Source: JBGPEQ01 sp050180895 (GTDB lineage Bacteria > Pseudomonadota > Alphaproteobacteria > Dongiales > Dongiaceae). Taken from it: a stretch of 64,000 bases of DNA. The stretch covers positions 1 through 64,000 of the forward strand of contig JBFXDS010000017.1 of the NCBI GenBank assembly GCA_050180895.1, read 5' to 3'. The notes beneath the pieces are model-generated. The model worked only from the letters and a program-made list of their open reading frames with translations. It did not search any database and was not told the DNA's origin. Below, one piece after another: positions 1-7,194 of the stretch (positions are counted from its first letter, which is position 1; every line of letters starts with the position of its first letter). The position numbers and the translations under genes are program-made.

Positions 1-123
1 GCCGGCGGGGCCGACGCCAACGCGATCACGGTGGCGGGCCGGGGCGAGAGCGAGCCGGCGGTGCCGACGCCGGACGGCGTGCGCGAGCAGGCCAACCGGC
101 GCGTCGAGATCGTGCTCCAGTAA
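1..123 (+). CDS. OmpA-family protein, C-terminal end (partial)
   Basis: Only the last 40 codons lie in the window, read in frame 1 to a TAA at 121-123. The translation contains GRGESEPAVPT followed by NRRVEIVL. This is the usual end of an OmpA-like peptidoglycan-binding domain, where the G-x-G-E-x-x-P stretch precedes the final NRRVEI strand. Family members are outer-membrane proteins or lipoproteins that bind peptidoglycan through this domain. Nothing can be said about the N-terminal part. A strong intrinsic terminator follows 24 bases after the stop. Confidence 0.8.
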   Translation, partial: AGGADANAITVAGRGESEPAVPTPDGVREQANRRVEIVLQ

Positions 124-147
124 CCCCCTTCCATCAGGGGACCACGC

Positions 148-182
148 AAGCGGCGCCGGGAAACCGGCGCCGCTTCTCTTTT
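148..182 (+). terminator. Rho-independent terminator after the OmpA-like gene
   Basis: A perfect 12-bp stem (148-159 with 164-175) closes a GAAA-type four-base loop and is followed by CTCTTTT. It ends the OmpA-like transcript before apaG. Confidence 0.85.
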
Positions 183-302
183 GCGCAGCTGCCCGCAGGG
201 CATCGCTCCCTGGACAACCGCCGGCCGGGTTCTACAATCGCCGCATCTGCCGACCGGCACCGCGACGGGCCGCGGTCGGCCGGAACGGGAGGACATGCCG
301 GC

Positions 303-695
303 ATGTACAGCCACACGACGCGGGCGATCACCGTGACGGTGCAGCCGATCTACCTCGAGGACCAGTCGTCGCCCGAAGAGGCGCATTTCGTGTGGGCCTA
401 CCACGTCAAGATCGAGAACAACGGCGGCACCACCGTGCAGCTGCGCAACCGCTACTGGCGCATCACCGATTCCCTCGGCCGCATCCAGGAGGTGCGCGGC
501 GCCGGCGTCGTCGGCGAGCAGCCGGTGCTAAAGCCCGGCGAGAGCTTCGAGTATACGAGCGGCACGCCGTTGCCCACGCCGTCCGGCTTCATGGTCGGCA
601 CCTACCAGATGGAGACCGAGGCCGGCGAGCGATTCGACGTCGCGGTGCCCGCCTTCTCGCTCGACAGCCCGCACCAGCCGAACCGGCTGAACTGA
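303..695 (+). CDS. apaG: ApaG (DUF525) protein
   Basis: The 130-residue protein matches the whole ApaG/DUF525 domain, an immunoglobulin-like beta fold of about 125 residues. Visible family landmarks are the YHVKIENNG strand, the RYWRITDSLG stretch, the GVVGEQPVLKPGE segment and the YTSGTPLPTPSG turn. ApaG was genetically linked to Co2+/Mg2+ homeostasis and Ap4A metabolism, but its biochemical role is unsettled. The start is ATG 303 with GGGAGG at 287-292, ten bases upstream. An earlier ATG at 295 is in another frame. folE follows 65 bases downstream on the same strand, so the two may be cotranscribed. Confidence 0.93.
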   Translation: MYSHTTRAITVTVQPIYLEDQSSPEEAHFVWAYHVKIENNGGTTVQLRNRYWRITDSLGRIQEVRGAGVVGEQPVLKPGESFEYTSGTPLPTPSGFMVGTYQMETEAGERFDVAVPAFSLDSPHQPNRLN

Positions 696-760
696 CCAGG
701 CGATCACGCCGCGCCGGCCGTCGTATCGGACGGCCGGCGCTTCCGAGAGAGGAACATGCC

Positions 761-1411
761 TTGAGCAAGTCGCATCGCTTGTCGCTCGAGTCGCGCCGCG
801 CCCGCAAGGCGGCGCCGCGGAAGCCCAGCCGCGCCGAGGCGGAGGAGGCCGTGCGCACGTTGCTGCGCTGGGCCGGCGACGACCCGACGCGCGAGGGGCT
901 GCTCGGCACGCCCGACCGCGTGGCGCGCGCCTATCGCGAGTTCTTCTCCGGCTACGACGTCGACCCCGTCGCCTTCCTCGCGCGCACCTTCGAGGAGATC
1001 AACGGCTATGACGAGCTGATCGTGCTGCGCGACATCCGCTTCGAATCGCATTGCGAGCATCACTTGGCGCCGATCATCGGCCGCGCCCACATCGGCTACC
1101 TGCCGAACCGGCGCGTCGTCGGCATCAGCAAGCTGGCGCGCGTGCTGGAGGCCTATGCCCGCCGCCTGCAGATCCAGGAGAAGCTGACCGCCCAGGTCGC
1201 CAACACCATCCAGGAGGTGCTGCAGCCGCGCGGCGTCGGCGTGATCATCGACGCGGCGCACCAATGCATGACCACGCGCGGCGTCCACAAGCCGGGCATG
1301 AGCATGGTGACCAGCCGCATGCTCGGCAGCTTCCGCACGGATGCGTCGACCCGGCGCGAGTTCCTGGCCATCGTCGGCAGCCCGTCGACCACCAACCTGC
1401 CGAACTTGTGA
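761..1411 (+). CDS. folE: GTP cyclohydrolase I
   Basis: FolE converts GTP to 7,8-dihydroneopterin triphosphate, the first step of folate (and tetrahydrobiopterin or queuosine) synthesis. The 216-residue protein has the zinc-binding CEHH motif (Cys98, His101) and the second cysteine in HQCMTTRG (Cys169). The family core GISKLARVLEAYARRLQIQE is intact. The start is TTG 761, preceded by GAGAGAGG at 745-752; an ATG at 756 runs into a stop after two codons. A longer reading in the same frame back to 392 overlaps apaG and is not supported. An 86-bp palindromic element follows the stop by 20 bases. Confidence 0.95.
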   Translation: MSKSHRLSLESRRARKAAPRKPSRAEAEEAVRTLLRWAGDDPTREGLLGTPDRVARAYREFFSGYDVDPVAFLARTFEEINGYDELIVLRDIRFESHCEHHLAPIIGRAHIGYLPNRRVVGISKLARVLEAYARRLQIQEKLTAQVANTIQEVLQPRGVGVIIDAAHQCMTTRGVHKPGMSMVTSRMLGSFRTDASTRREFLAIVGSPSTTNLPNL

Positions 1412-1431
1412 CGCACTGCTGCACGACCGCC

Positions 1432-1517
1432 GTGCGTCCTTCGACAAGCTCAGGATGAGGAGAAATCTTTGGTGGCAGAAAGAAAGAACCTCATCCTGAG
1501 CTTGTCGAAGGACGCAC
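1432..1517 (+). repeat. Palindromic element A, copy 1
   Basis: Two perfect 29-bp arms (1432-1460 and 1489-1517) flank a 28-base loop that holds the family signature TTTGGTGGCAGAAAGAAA on the plus strand. The arm core reads TCCTTCGACAAGCTCAGGAT. It lies between folE and argE, both on the plus strand. Confidence 0.95.
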
Positions 1518-1566
1518 CAGGCCGCTCCCACGCTCCTTTGCGTTCCTGCGAACGAGGGAGCCGGTC

Positions 1567-2724
1567 TTGAGCCTGACCCCGCACGAGATGATCCGCCGGC
1601 TGGTCGCCTTCGACACGGTCTCCGCGCGGTCCAACCTCGAGCTGATCCATTTCGTGCGCGACTATCTGATGGAGCTGGGCATCGACAGCCGGCTGACCTT
1701 CGACGACGAGCGCAACAAGGCCAACCTGCTCGCCGCCATCGGCCCGGAGGTTCCCGGCGGCATCATCCTCTCCGGCCACACCGACGTCGTGCCGGTGGCC
1801 GGCCAGCCCTGGGACGGCGATCCCTTCGCCGTCGAGGAGCGCGACGGCCGCCTTTACGGCCGCGGCACCGCCGACATGAAGAGCTTCCTCGCCGTCGCGC
1901 TGGCGCTGGCGCCGGAGTTCCGCGCCGCCCGGCTGCGCGTGCCGATCTATCTGGCGCTCTCCTACGACGAGGAAGTCGGCTGCCTCGGCGTCGGCGGCCT
2001 GCTGGCGGACATGGCGGCGGCCCTGCCGCCCCCGGCCGCCGCCATCATCGGCGAGCCGACGCGGATGCGGCTGATCAACCGCCACAAGGGCTTCTATGCC
2101 TTCGTCACCACCGTCACCGGGCGCGACGGCCATTCGAGCGCCACGCACCGCGGCGTCAACGCCATCGCCGGCGCCGCGGAGATCGTCGGCTTCCTGTCGC
2201 GGCTGGCGGCCGAGATCGCGCAGCGCGGCCCGTTCGACGACGGCTTCGATCCGCCCTACACCACCATCAACGTCGGCATGATCGAGGGCGGCACGGCGAT
2301 CAACATCATCGCCCGGCAATGCCGCCTCGAATGGGAATTCCGCCCCATCCCCGGCTTCGACATCCAGGACGTCCGCGGCCGCTTCGACGCCTTCGTCGCC
2401 GACGACCTGCTGCCGCGCCTGCGCGCCGTGGCGCCGGAGGCGGAGGTGACAACCACTCTGCACAGCGGCTCGCCGGCGCTGGTCCCCGAGCCCGACTCGC
2501 CGGCGGAGGCGCTGGTGCGGCTGCTCACCGGCGCCAACACGGCCGCCGCGGTCTCCTTCGGCACCGAGGGGAGCCTGTTCCAGCAGGCCGGCATCCCGAC
2601 CGTAGTCTGCGGCCCCGGCAGCATCGAGCAGGCGCATCAGCCGAACGAGTTCATCGCCCTCGACCAGGTCGACGCCTGCGTCGCCTTCCTGCGCAAGCTG
2701 AAGGACTGGGCGGCGGCAGCATGA
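1567..2724 (+). CDS. argE: Acetylornithine deacetylase
   Basis: ArgE hydrolyses N2-acetylornithine to ornithine and acetate in arginine synthesis. The 385-residue protein is a complete M20 metallopeptidase-family member. It has the metal-binding HTDVVP motif (His71, Asp73), the bridging Asp103 in GRGTADMKSF, and the catalytic/metal Glu135-Glu136 in SYDEEVGCLG. The dimerisation domain lies between about residues 175 and 290. The start is TTG 1567 with GAGGGA about 8 bases upstream. argF and argD lie just downstream on the opposite strand, so three arginine genes share this 5 kb but not one transcript. ArgE and succinyl-diaminopimelate desuccinylase are related; sequence and context favour ArgE. 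Confidence 0.92.
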   Translation: MSLTPHEMIRRLVAFDTVSARSNLELIHFVRDYLMELGIDSRLTFDDERNKANLLAAIGPEVPGGIILSGHTDVVPVAGQPWDGDPFAVEERDGRLYGRGTADMKSFLAVALALAPEFRAARLRVPIYLALSYDEEVGCLGVGGLLADMAAALPPPAAAIIGEPTRMRLINRHKGFYAFVTTVTGRDGHSSATHRGVNAIAGAAEIVGFLSRLAAEIAQRGPFDDGFDPPYTTINVGMIEGGTAINIIARQCRLEWEFRPIPGFDIQDVRGRFDAFVADDLLPRLRAVAPEAEVTTTLHSGSPALVPEPDSPAEALVRLLTGANTAAAVSFGTEGSLFQQAGIPTVVCGPGSIEQAHQPNEFIALDQVDACVAFLRKLKDWAAAA

Positions 2725-2747
2725 CGCGCGGCGGCCGGGGATCAGCA

Positions 2748-2836
2748 CCCTGCGTCCTTCGACAGGCTCAGGATGAGGAGCTTTCTTTCTGCCGCCAAGA
2801 TTCCCCCTCATCCTGAGCCTGTCGAAGGACGCAGGG
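2748..2836 (-). repeat. Palindromic element A, copy 2 (inverted)
   Basis: Perfect 31-bp arms at 2748-2778 and 2806-2836. The loop signature is on the minus strand, so this copy is inverted relative to most others. It lies between the convergent genes argE and hslO. Confidence 0.95.
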
Positions 2837-2869
2837 TGGCCATGCCAGCAGCGTCTATGGCAAATCGTC

Positions 2870-3823
2870 CTACGTGAGTCCCGAGTCCCTCAGCACCGCG
2901 ATCTGCTCGTCCGTGAAGTCGTAGCTGGCGCTGCAGAACTCGCAGGTCACGACGATCTTTCCGTCGATCTTGAACGTCTCGAGCTCGTCGGCGGGCAGCG
3001 AGAGCAGCACGCGCTCGACGCGCGCGCGCGAGCAGCGGCAGCCGGGCCGCAGGCCGGCGGTGGCGAAGACGCGCACGCCGTCCTCGTGGAACAGGCGATA
3101 GAGCAGCTGATTCGGCGTCAACCCCGCGTCCAGCAGTTCGTCCGGCGTGCTGCTGGCCATGAAGGCGAGCGTGCGCCGCCACTCGTCCTCCACCGCGTCG
3201 GCCGCGCCGGCCGAGGGCGGCAGCCGCTGCAGCATCAGCGCGCCGGCGCGCCAGCCGTCCGGCATCCGGCCGGCGGCGACCTTGACCACCGCGTCCAGCT
3301 GCTCCGACTGGCGGAAATAATGGTGCACACAGTCGGCCAGCGTAGCGCCGATCAATTCGACGATGCCCTGGTAGCGTTCGGTGTGCGCGCCCTGGTCGAC
3401 GGTGAAGGCGAGGTAGCCGGCGCCGAGCAGCCGGGGCACCGAGGGCGGCCCGCCCTCGCCGACGGCAAGGGCCGCCAGCTTCTCCGCGTCGAACTGGGCA
3501 TAACCGCGCACGTCGCCGCCGCTGCTTACGTCGGCGACCATGAGGCCGATCGGGCCATCGCCCTTGGTCTGCAGGGTGAAGACGCCGTCATACTTCAGCG
3601 CGCCGGCGAGCGCCGCGGCCAGCGCCACCAGCTCGCCCAGCCGCTCGGCGACGATCCGCGGGTAGCGATGGCGCTCGAGCACCGCGTCGATCAGCGGGCC
3701 GAGCCGCACCAGGCGGCCGCGCACCGCCTGGCCCTCGATCTTGAACGGCTGGATCAGGTCGTCGGCGATGGCCGGGCCCGGCCGCGCGGGCCGGCCGTCG
3801 CCCGCCGTGAATTGCATCACCAT
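2870..3823 (-). CDS. hslO: Hsp33 redox-regulated chaperone
   Basis: Hsp33 is a cytosolic holdase switched on by oxidation and heat. The reduced form binds zinc through four cysteines, which form disulfides on activation. The 317-residue protein has the complete switch: CRC at 262-264 and CEFC at 294-297, preceded by the usual GAYLAFTVDQG and ERYQGIVEL core segments. ATG 3823 follows the argF stop codon by one base, so it is almost certainly translated from the argD-argF-hslO transcript. A second ATG two codons in is possible. The gene ends 34 bases from a palindromic element that separates it from convergent argE. Confidence 0.95.
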   Translation of the reverse strand: MVMQFTAGDGRPARPGPAIADDLIQPFKIEGQAVRGRLVRLGPLIDAVLERHRYPRIVAERLGELVALAAALAGALKYDGVFTLQTKGDGPIGLMVADVSSGGDVRGYAQFDAEKLAALAVGEGGPPSVPRLLGAGYLAFTVDQGAHTERYQGIVELIGATLADCVHHYFRQSEQLDAVVKVAAGRMPDGWRAGALMLQRLPPSAGAADAVEDEWRRTLAFMASSTPDELLDAGLTPNQLLYRLFHEDGVRVFATAGLRPGCRCSRARVERVLLSLPADELETFKIDGKIVVTCEFCSASYDFTDEQIAVLRDSGLT

Positions 3824-3824
3824 C

Positions 3825-4760
3825 TCAGACGAGGCCGAGACACCACGTCAGGATGCCTTTCTGCGCATGCAGGCGGTTCTCGGCTTCGTCCCACACCGCC
3901 GATTGCGGCCCGTCGATGACGCCGGTCGTCACCTCCTCGCCGCGGTGCGCCGGCAGGCAATGCATGAAGATCGCCTCCGGCTTTGCCATGGCCATCACCC
4001 GATCGTCGACGCGATAGCTGGCCAGCAGGTTGTGGTGCAGGTTGCCGACCGGCTCGTCGCCCATGGAGACCCACACATCCGTGACCACGCAGTCGGCATT
4101 GCCGACGGCCGCCGCCACATCGGACGTGACCGTGATCTTGCCGCCCTTGCCGCGCGCCCAGGCCAGCACCGCCGGCGGCGGGCGCAGCGGCTCCGGACAG
4201 GCCAGGCGCAGCTCGAAATCGAACTGCACGGCGGCATGGATCCACGAGGCGGCCATGTTGTTGCCGTCGCCGCACCAGGCGACGGTGCGCCCGGCGATCG
4301 GCCCCAGATGCTCCTCGAAGGTCATCACATCGGCCATCAGCTGGCAGGGATGGGTGCGGTTGGTCAGACCGTTGATCACCGGCACGGTCGCCGCCTCGGC
4401 CATCTCCAGCAGCTTCTCCTCCTTGGTCGTGCGCAGCATGATGACGTCGACATAACGCGACAGCACGCGCGCCGTGTCGGCCACCGTCTCGCCGCGGCCG
4501 AGTTGCGAGCCCTGTGCTTCCAGCACCACCACCTCGCCGCCCAGCTGCTTCATGCCCAGCTCGAACGAAACCCGTGTGCGCGTCGACGGCTTCTCGAAGA
4601 TCAGCGCCAGCGCCTTGCCGGCCAGCGGCCTGGCCTCGCCGTTGTGCAGGTCGCCCCGCTTGAACCCGGCGCCGGTCTCCAGCATCCGGCGCAACGCCGG
4701 CCGCTCGATGCGGTCGAGGTCGAGGAAATGGCGGATCGGCGCCGCGTCGCCCGCGGGCAT
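3825..4760 (-). CDS. argF: Ornithine carbamoyltransferase
   Basis: ArgF joins carbamoyl phosphate and ornithine to give citrulline. The 311-residue protein shows the carbamoyl-phosphate motif STRTR inside EKPSTRTRVSFE, the HPCQ motif, the ornithine-side segment VSMGDE, and the HCLPAHRG loop. The chosen ATG 4760 lies one base after the argD stop and gives the normal family N-terminus. The frame extends 24 codons further upstream, but this would overlap argD and shows no family similarity. It lies in a minus-strand operon argD-argF-hslO with one-base gaps, which suggests translational coupling. Confidence 0.95.
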   Translation of the reverse strand: MPAGDAAPIRHFLDLDRIERPALRRMLETGAGFKRGDLHNGEARPLAGKALALIFEKPSTRTRVSFELGMKQLGGEVVVLEAQGSQLGRGETVADTARVLSRYVDVIMLRTTKEEKLLEMAEAATVPVINGLTNRTHPCQLMADVMTFEEHLGPIAGRTVAWCGDGNNMAASWIHAAVQFDFELRLACPEPLRPPPAVLAWARGKGGKITVTSDVAAAVGNADCVVTDVWVSMGDEPVGNLHHNLLASYRVDDRVMAMAKPEAIFMHCLPAHRGEEVTTGVIDGPQSAVWDEAENRLHAQKGILTWCLGLV

Positions 4761-4761
4761 C

Positions 4762-5949
4762 TCACGCCGCTCCGCGCGCCGCCGGCCAGGTGCCGCAGAC
4801 CTTGTCGAGGATCGCCAGCGCCTCCTCGACATGACTTTCCGCGATGATCAGCGGCGGCAGCAGGCGGACGACGTTGTCGCCGGCGCCGACCGTGAGCAAT
4901 CCGGCATCGCGCAGCTTGTTCACCATCTCCGTGTTCGGGACGACGCATTTGAGGCCGAGCATCAGCCCGGCGCCGCGCACGTCGACGAGCACCCGGGGAT
5001 GGCGCTTCGCCAGCGCCCCGACCCTCTCGCGCAGCAGGCGGCCCATCCGCTCGACCTCGGCGAGGAAGCCGTCGGCCAGCAGGACGTCGAGCACGGCGTT
5101 GCCGACGGTCATGGCCAGCGGCCCGCCGCCGAAGGTGCTGCCATGGCTGCCGGGAGTCAGCGCCTTCGCCACCTTCTCCGTGGCCAGGCAGGCGCCCATG
5201 GGAAAGCCGCCGCCGATGCCCTTCGCGGTGGCGAGGATATCGGGCGCGACGCCGGCCCATTCATGCGCGAACAGCTTGCCGGTGCGGCCCATGCCGCACT
5301 GCACTTCGTCGAAATAGAGCAGCAGACCGTATTCGTCGGCGACCTTGCGCAGCGCCTGCAGATATTCGGCCGGCGCCGGCCGCATGCCGCCTTCACCCTG
5401 CACCGGCTCGATGAGGATCGCCGCCGTCTCGCGCGTGATCGCCGAGCGCAGCTCGTTCATGTTGCCGAAGGCGACCTTGTCGAAGCCGTCGACAACAGGA
5501 TCGAAGCCCTTGAGGTGCTTCTCCTGCCCGCCGGCGGCGATGGTAGCGAGCGTGCGGCCGTGGAACGCGCCCTCGACGGTGATCACGCGGTAGCGCTCGG
5601 GCGCGCCGGCTTCGTCGTGATACTTGCGCGTCAGCTTGAGGCCGCATTCGATCGCCTCGGCGCCGGAGTTGCAGAAGAACACGCTGTCGGCGAAGCTCGC
5701 CGCCGTCAGCCGCTCGGCCAGGCGCTGCTGGCCCGGGATGGTGTAGAGGTTCGACAGGTGCCAGACCTTCTTCGCCTGTTCGGTCAGCGCGGCCACCAGA
5801 TGCGGATGCGCATGGCCCAGCGCGGTCACGGCGATGCCGCTGGCGAAATCGAGGTAGCGCCGCCCGTCGACGGCGTAGAGATAGGCGCCTTCGCCGCGCT
5901 CGAAGGCAATCTCCGCGCGCTGATAGGTCGGCATGACCGCTGGGAACAC
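4762..5949 (-). CDS. argD: Acetylornithine aminotransferase
   Basis: ArgD is the PLP enzyme that interconverts N-acetylglutamate semialdehyde and N-acetylornithine; many also serve in lysine synthesis as DapC. The protein has the class III layout: NSGAEAIE for phosphate binding, the FDEVQCGMGRTG segment with the cofactor aspartate, and the Schiff-base lysine in TAKGIGGGFP. GTG 5949 is preferred because AAAAGGAAG lies 6 bases upstream and the product begins FPAVMPTY, as in close relatives. TTG 5976 would add nine residues and ATG 5934 would remove five. It is the first gene of the argD-argF-hslO run. Confidence 0.93.
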   Translation of the reverse strand: MFPAVMPTYQRAEIAFERGEGAYLYAVDGRRYLDFASGIAVTALGHAHPHLVAALTEQAKKVWHLSNLYTIPGQQRLAERLTAASFADSVFFCNSGAEAIECGLKLTRKYHDEAGAPERYRVITVEGAFHGRTLATIAAGGQEKHLKGFDPVVDGFDKVAFGNMNELRSAITRETAAILIEPVQGEGGMRPAPAEYLQALRKVADEYGLLLYFDEVQCGMGRTGKLFAHEWAGVAPDILATAKGIGGGFPMGACLATEKVAKALTPGSHGSTFGGGPLAMTVGNAVLDVLLADGFLAEVERMGRLLRERVGALAKRHPRVLVDVRGAGLMLGLKCVVPNTEMVNKLRDAGLLTVGAGDNVVRLLPPLIIAESHVEEALAILDKVCGTWPAARGAA

Positions 5950-6086
5950 GTGCGGCTTCCTTTTCTCCAACGGCAATCGTGCCTCGAACCGGCGGCAGGC
6001 CTGGGTCGAGGCGCGATCAACCCGTCATTGTCCCGGAAATGCCGAGACTATCGGGAGAAACCGCGGTCCTGTCAACTTAGGCGGGC

Positions 6087-6986
6087 TCAGTAGATCCGCG
6101 TCACGCGGTAGCCCCGATCCGCCAGCAGCTGCAGGATTCCCTGCTCGCCCGGCAGATGCAGGGCGCCGACGGCGACGAAGGCGTTGCCCTGCTGCAGCAG
6201 CTTGCCCATGCGCTCGACCATGCGGCGATTGCGCGCCACGATCAGCCGCTGCTCCAGGCGGGAGAAAACGCCGCTGCCGTCGTTGCCCTTGGCGGCGTTC
6301 AGCAGGTCGTAGACGGCGACCAGGTCGCGCGCCAGGTAGGCATCGCGCAGGGTGGCGAACAGGCGCTCGATCTCGCCGGCCTGCTCGAGCGTCGAGGCCA
6401 GCAGCAGCACCTGGTCGGCGTCGGTCATGCCGTCGAGAGCCTCGATCTGCTCCTCGACGGTCTCCAGCCCGATCACGGTCTTGCCGGCGGCCTCGGCTTG
6501 CGCGCGCAGCGCCTCGTCGAGCGGCTTCTGGCCGGCCGCGACCCGCAAATGCTCGGCCGGCGGCAGGCTGAACAGGATCATCGCGCCCCACGGCTTGAAC
6601 CGGCTCACCATCGACACGGGCATGCGGTAGTGCGCCGCCGCGTCCCGCAGCCGCGCCGTCTGGTCCGGCGTCAGCAGCGCGTCCAGCCGCTGGCCGCCCG
6701 GCAGCAGCATGGCGCGGGACAGCTTGAGGACCGCCGTGTTGTCGAGCACCGCCTCGATCGCCAGCGACTGCGCCTGCGCGAACGCCCGGCCGACCGAATC
6801 GGGCAGCGCCGTGACCCGCTCGTCGCTCAAATGCAGCGTGCCGAAGACGTAGCTCGTGTTCTTCTGGACGCCGTCGATCCGCCACAGCACGCCGTCGGCG
6901 TACGGCATCGTTCCGGCGCGGACAGCAGGTGCGGCGAACAGACCGACGACGGCAATCAGGATGGCAAGCAAACGGTGCAGCGACAT
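6087..6986 (-). CDS. TraB/GumN family protein, secreted
   Basis: The 299-residue protein begins with a clear signal peptide (MSLHRLLAILIAVVGLFAAP, cleavage near AVRAG). It then carries the TraB/GumN signature: GTLHLSD near residue 50 and the C-terminal GALHLPGEQG with LLADRGYRV. The conserved GxxH motifs suggest a metal-dependent hydrolase of the Tiki/TraB clan acting in the periplasm, but bacterial substrates are not established. ATG 6986 is chosen because it starts the signal peptide. The frame stays open upstream to 7178 only because it crosses a palindromic repeat. It appears to be a single-gene unit. Confidence 0.85.
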   Translation of the reverse strand: MSLHRLLAILIAVVGLFAAPAVRAGTMPYADGVLWRIDGVQKNTSYVFGTLHLSDERVTALPDSVGRAFAQAQSLAIEAVLDNTAVLKLSRAMLLPGGQRLDALLTPDQTARLRDAAAHYRMPVSMVSRFKPWGAMILFSLPPAEHLRVAAGQKPLDEALRAQAEAAGKTVIGLETVEEQIEALDGMTDADQVLLLASTLEQAGEIERLFATLRDAYLARDLVAVYDLLNAAKGNDGSGVFSRLEQRLIVARNRRMVERMGKLLQQGNAFVAVGALHLPGEQGILQLLADRGYRVTRIY

Positions 6987-7072
6987 GACGATTCCGCCGG
7001 TGACGACGAATGGATAACCGGCAGTTAAACCGCGTGCCGTTAACAAGCGGTGAACGAGGCCAGGATTCGGCG

Positions 7073-7161
7073 CTGTGCGTCCTTCGACAAGCTGAGGATG
7101 AGGGACGTTCTTCGTGCCACCAAGACTTTCCCTCATCCTCAGCTTGTCGAAGGACGCACAG
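7073..7161 (-). repeat. Palindromic element A, copy 3 (inverted)
   Basis: Perfect 32-bp arms at 7073-7104 and 7130-7161 with an inverted loop. The arm reads GCTGAGG instead of GCTCAGG, and the opposite arm carries the matching CCTCAGC. This compensated change keeps the stem intact. It lies between yidC and the TraB/GumN gene, both on the minus strand. Confidence 0.95.
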
Positions 7162-7194
7162 GCGGGCAGGCCACCCACCGGTCCCGACGCCCCT

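Noticed and set aside
1432..1517. Element A as a transcription terminator
   Set aside because: There is no T-run after the arms, both orientations occur, and one copy lies between divergent genes; termination may be a side effect only.
6987..7178. N-terminal extension of the TraB/GumN protein
   Set aside because: The extra codons translate palindromic element A and come before a complete signal peptide.
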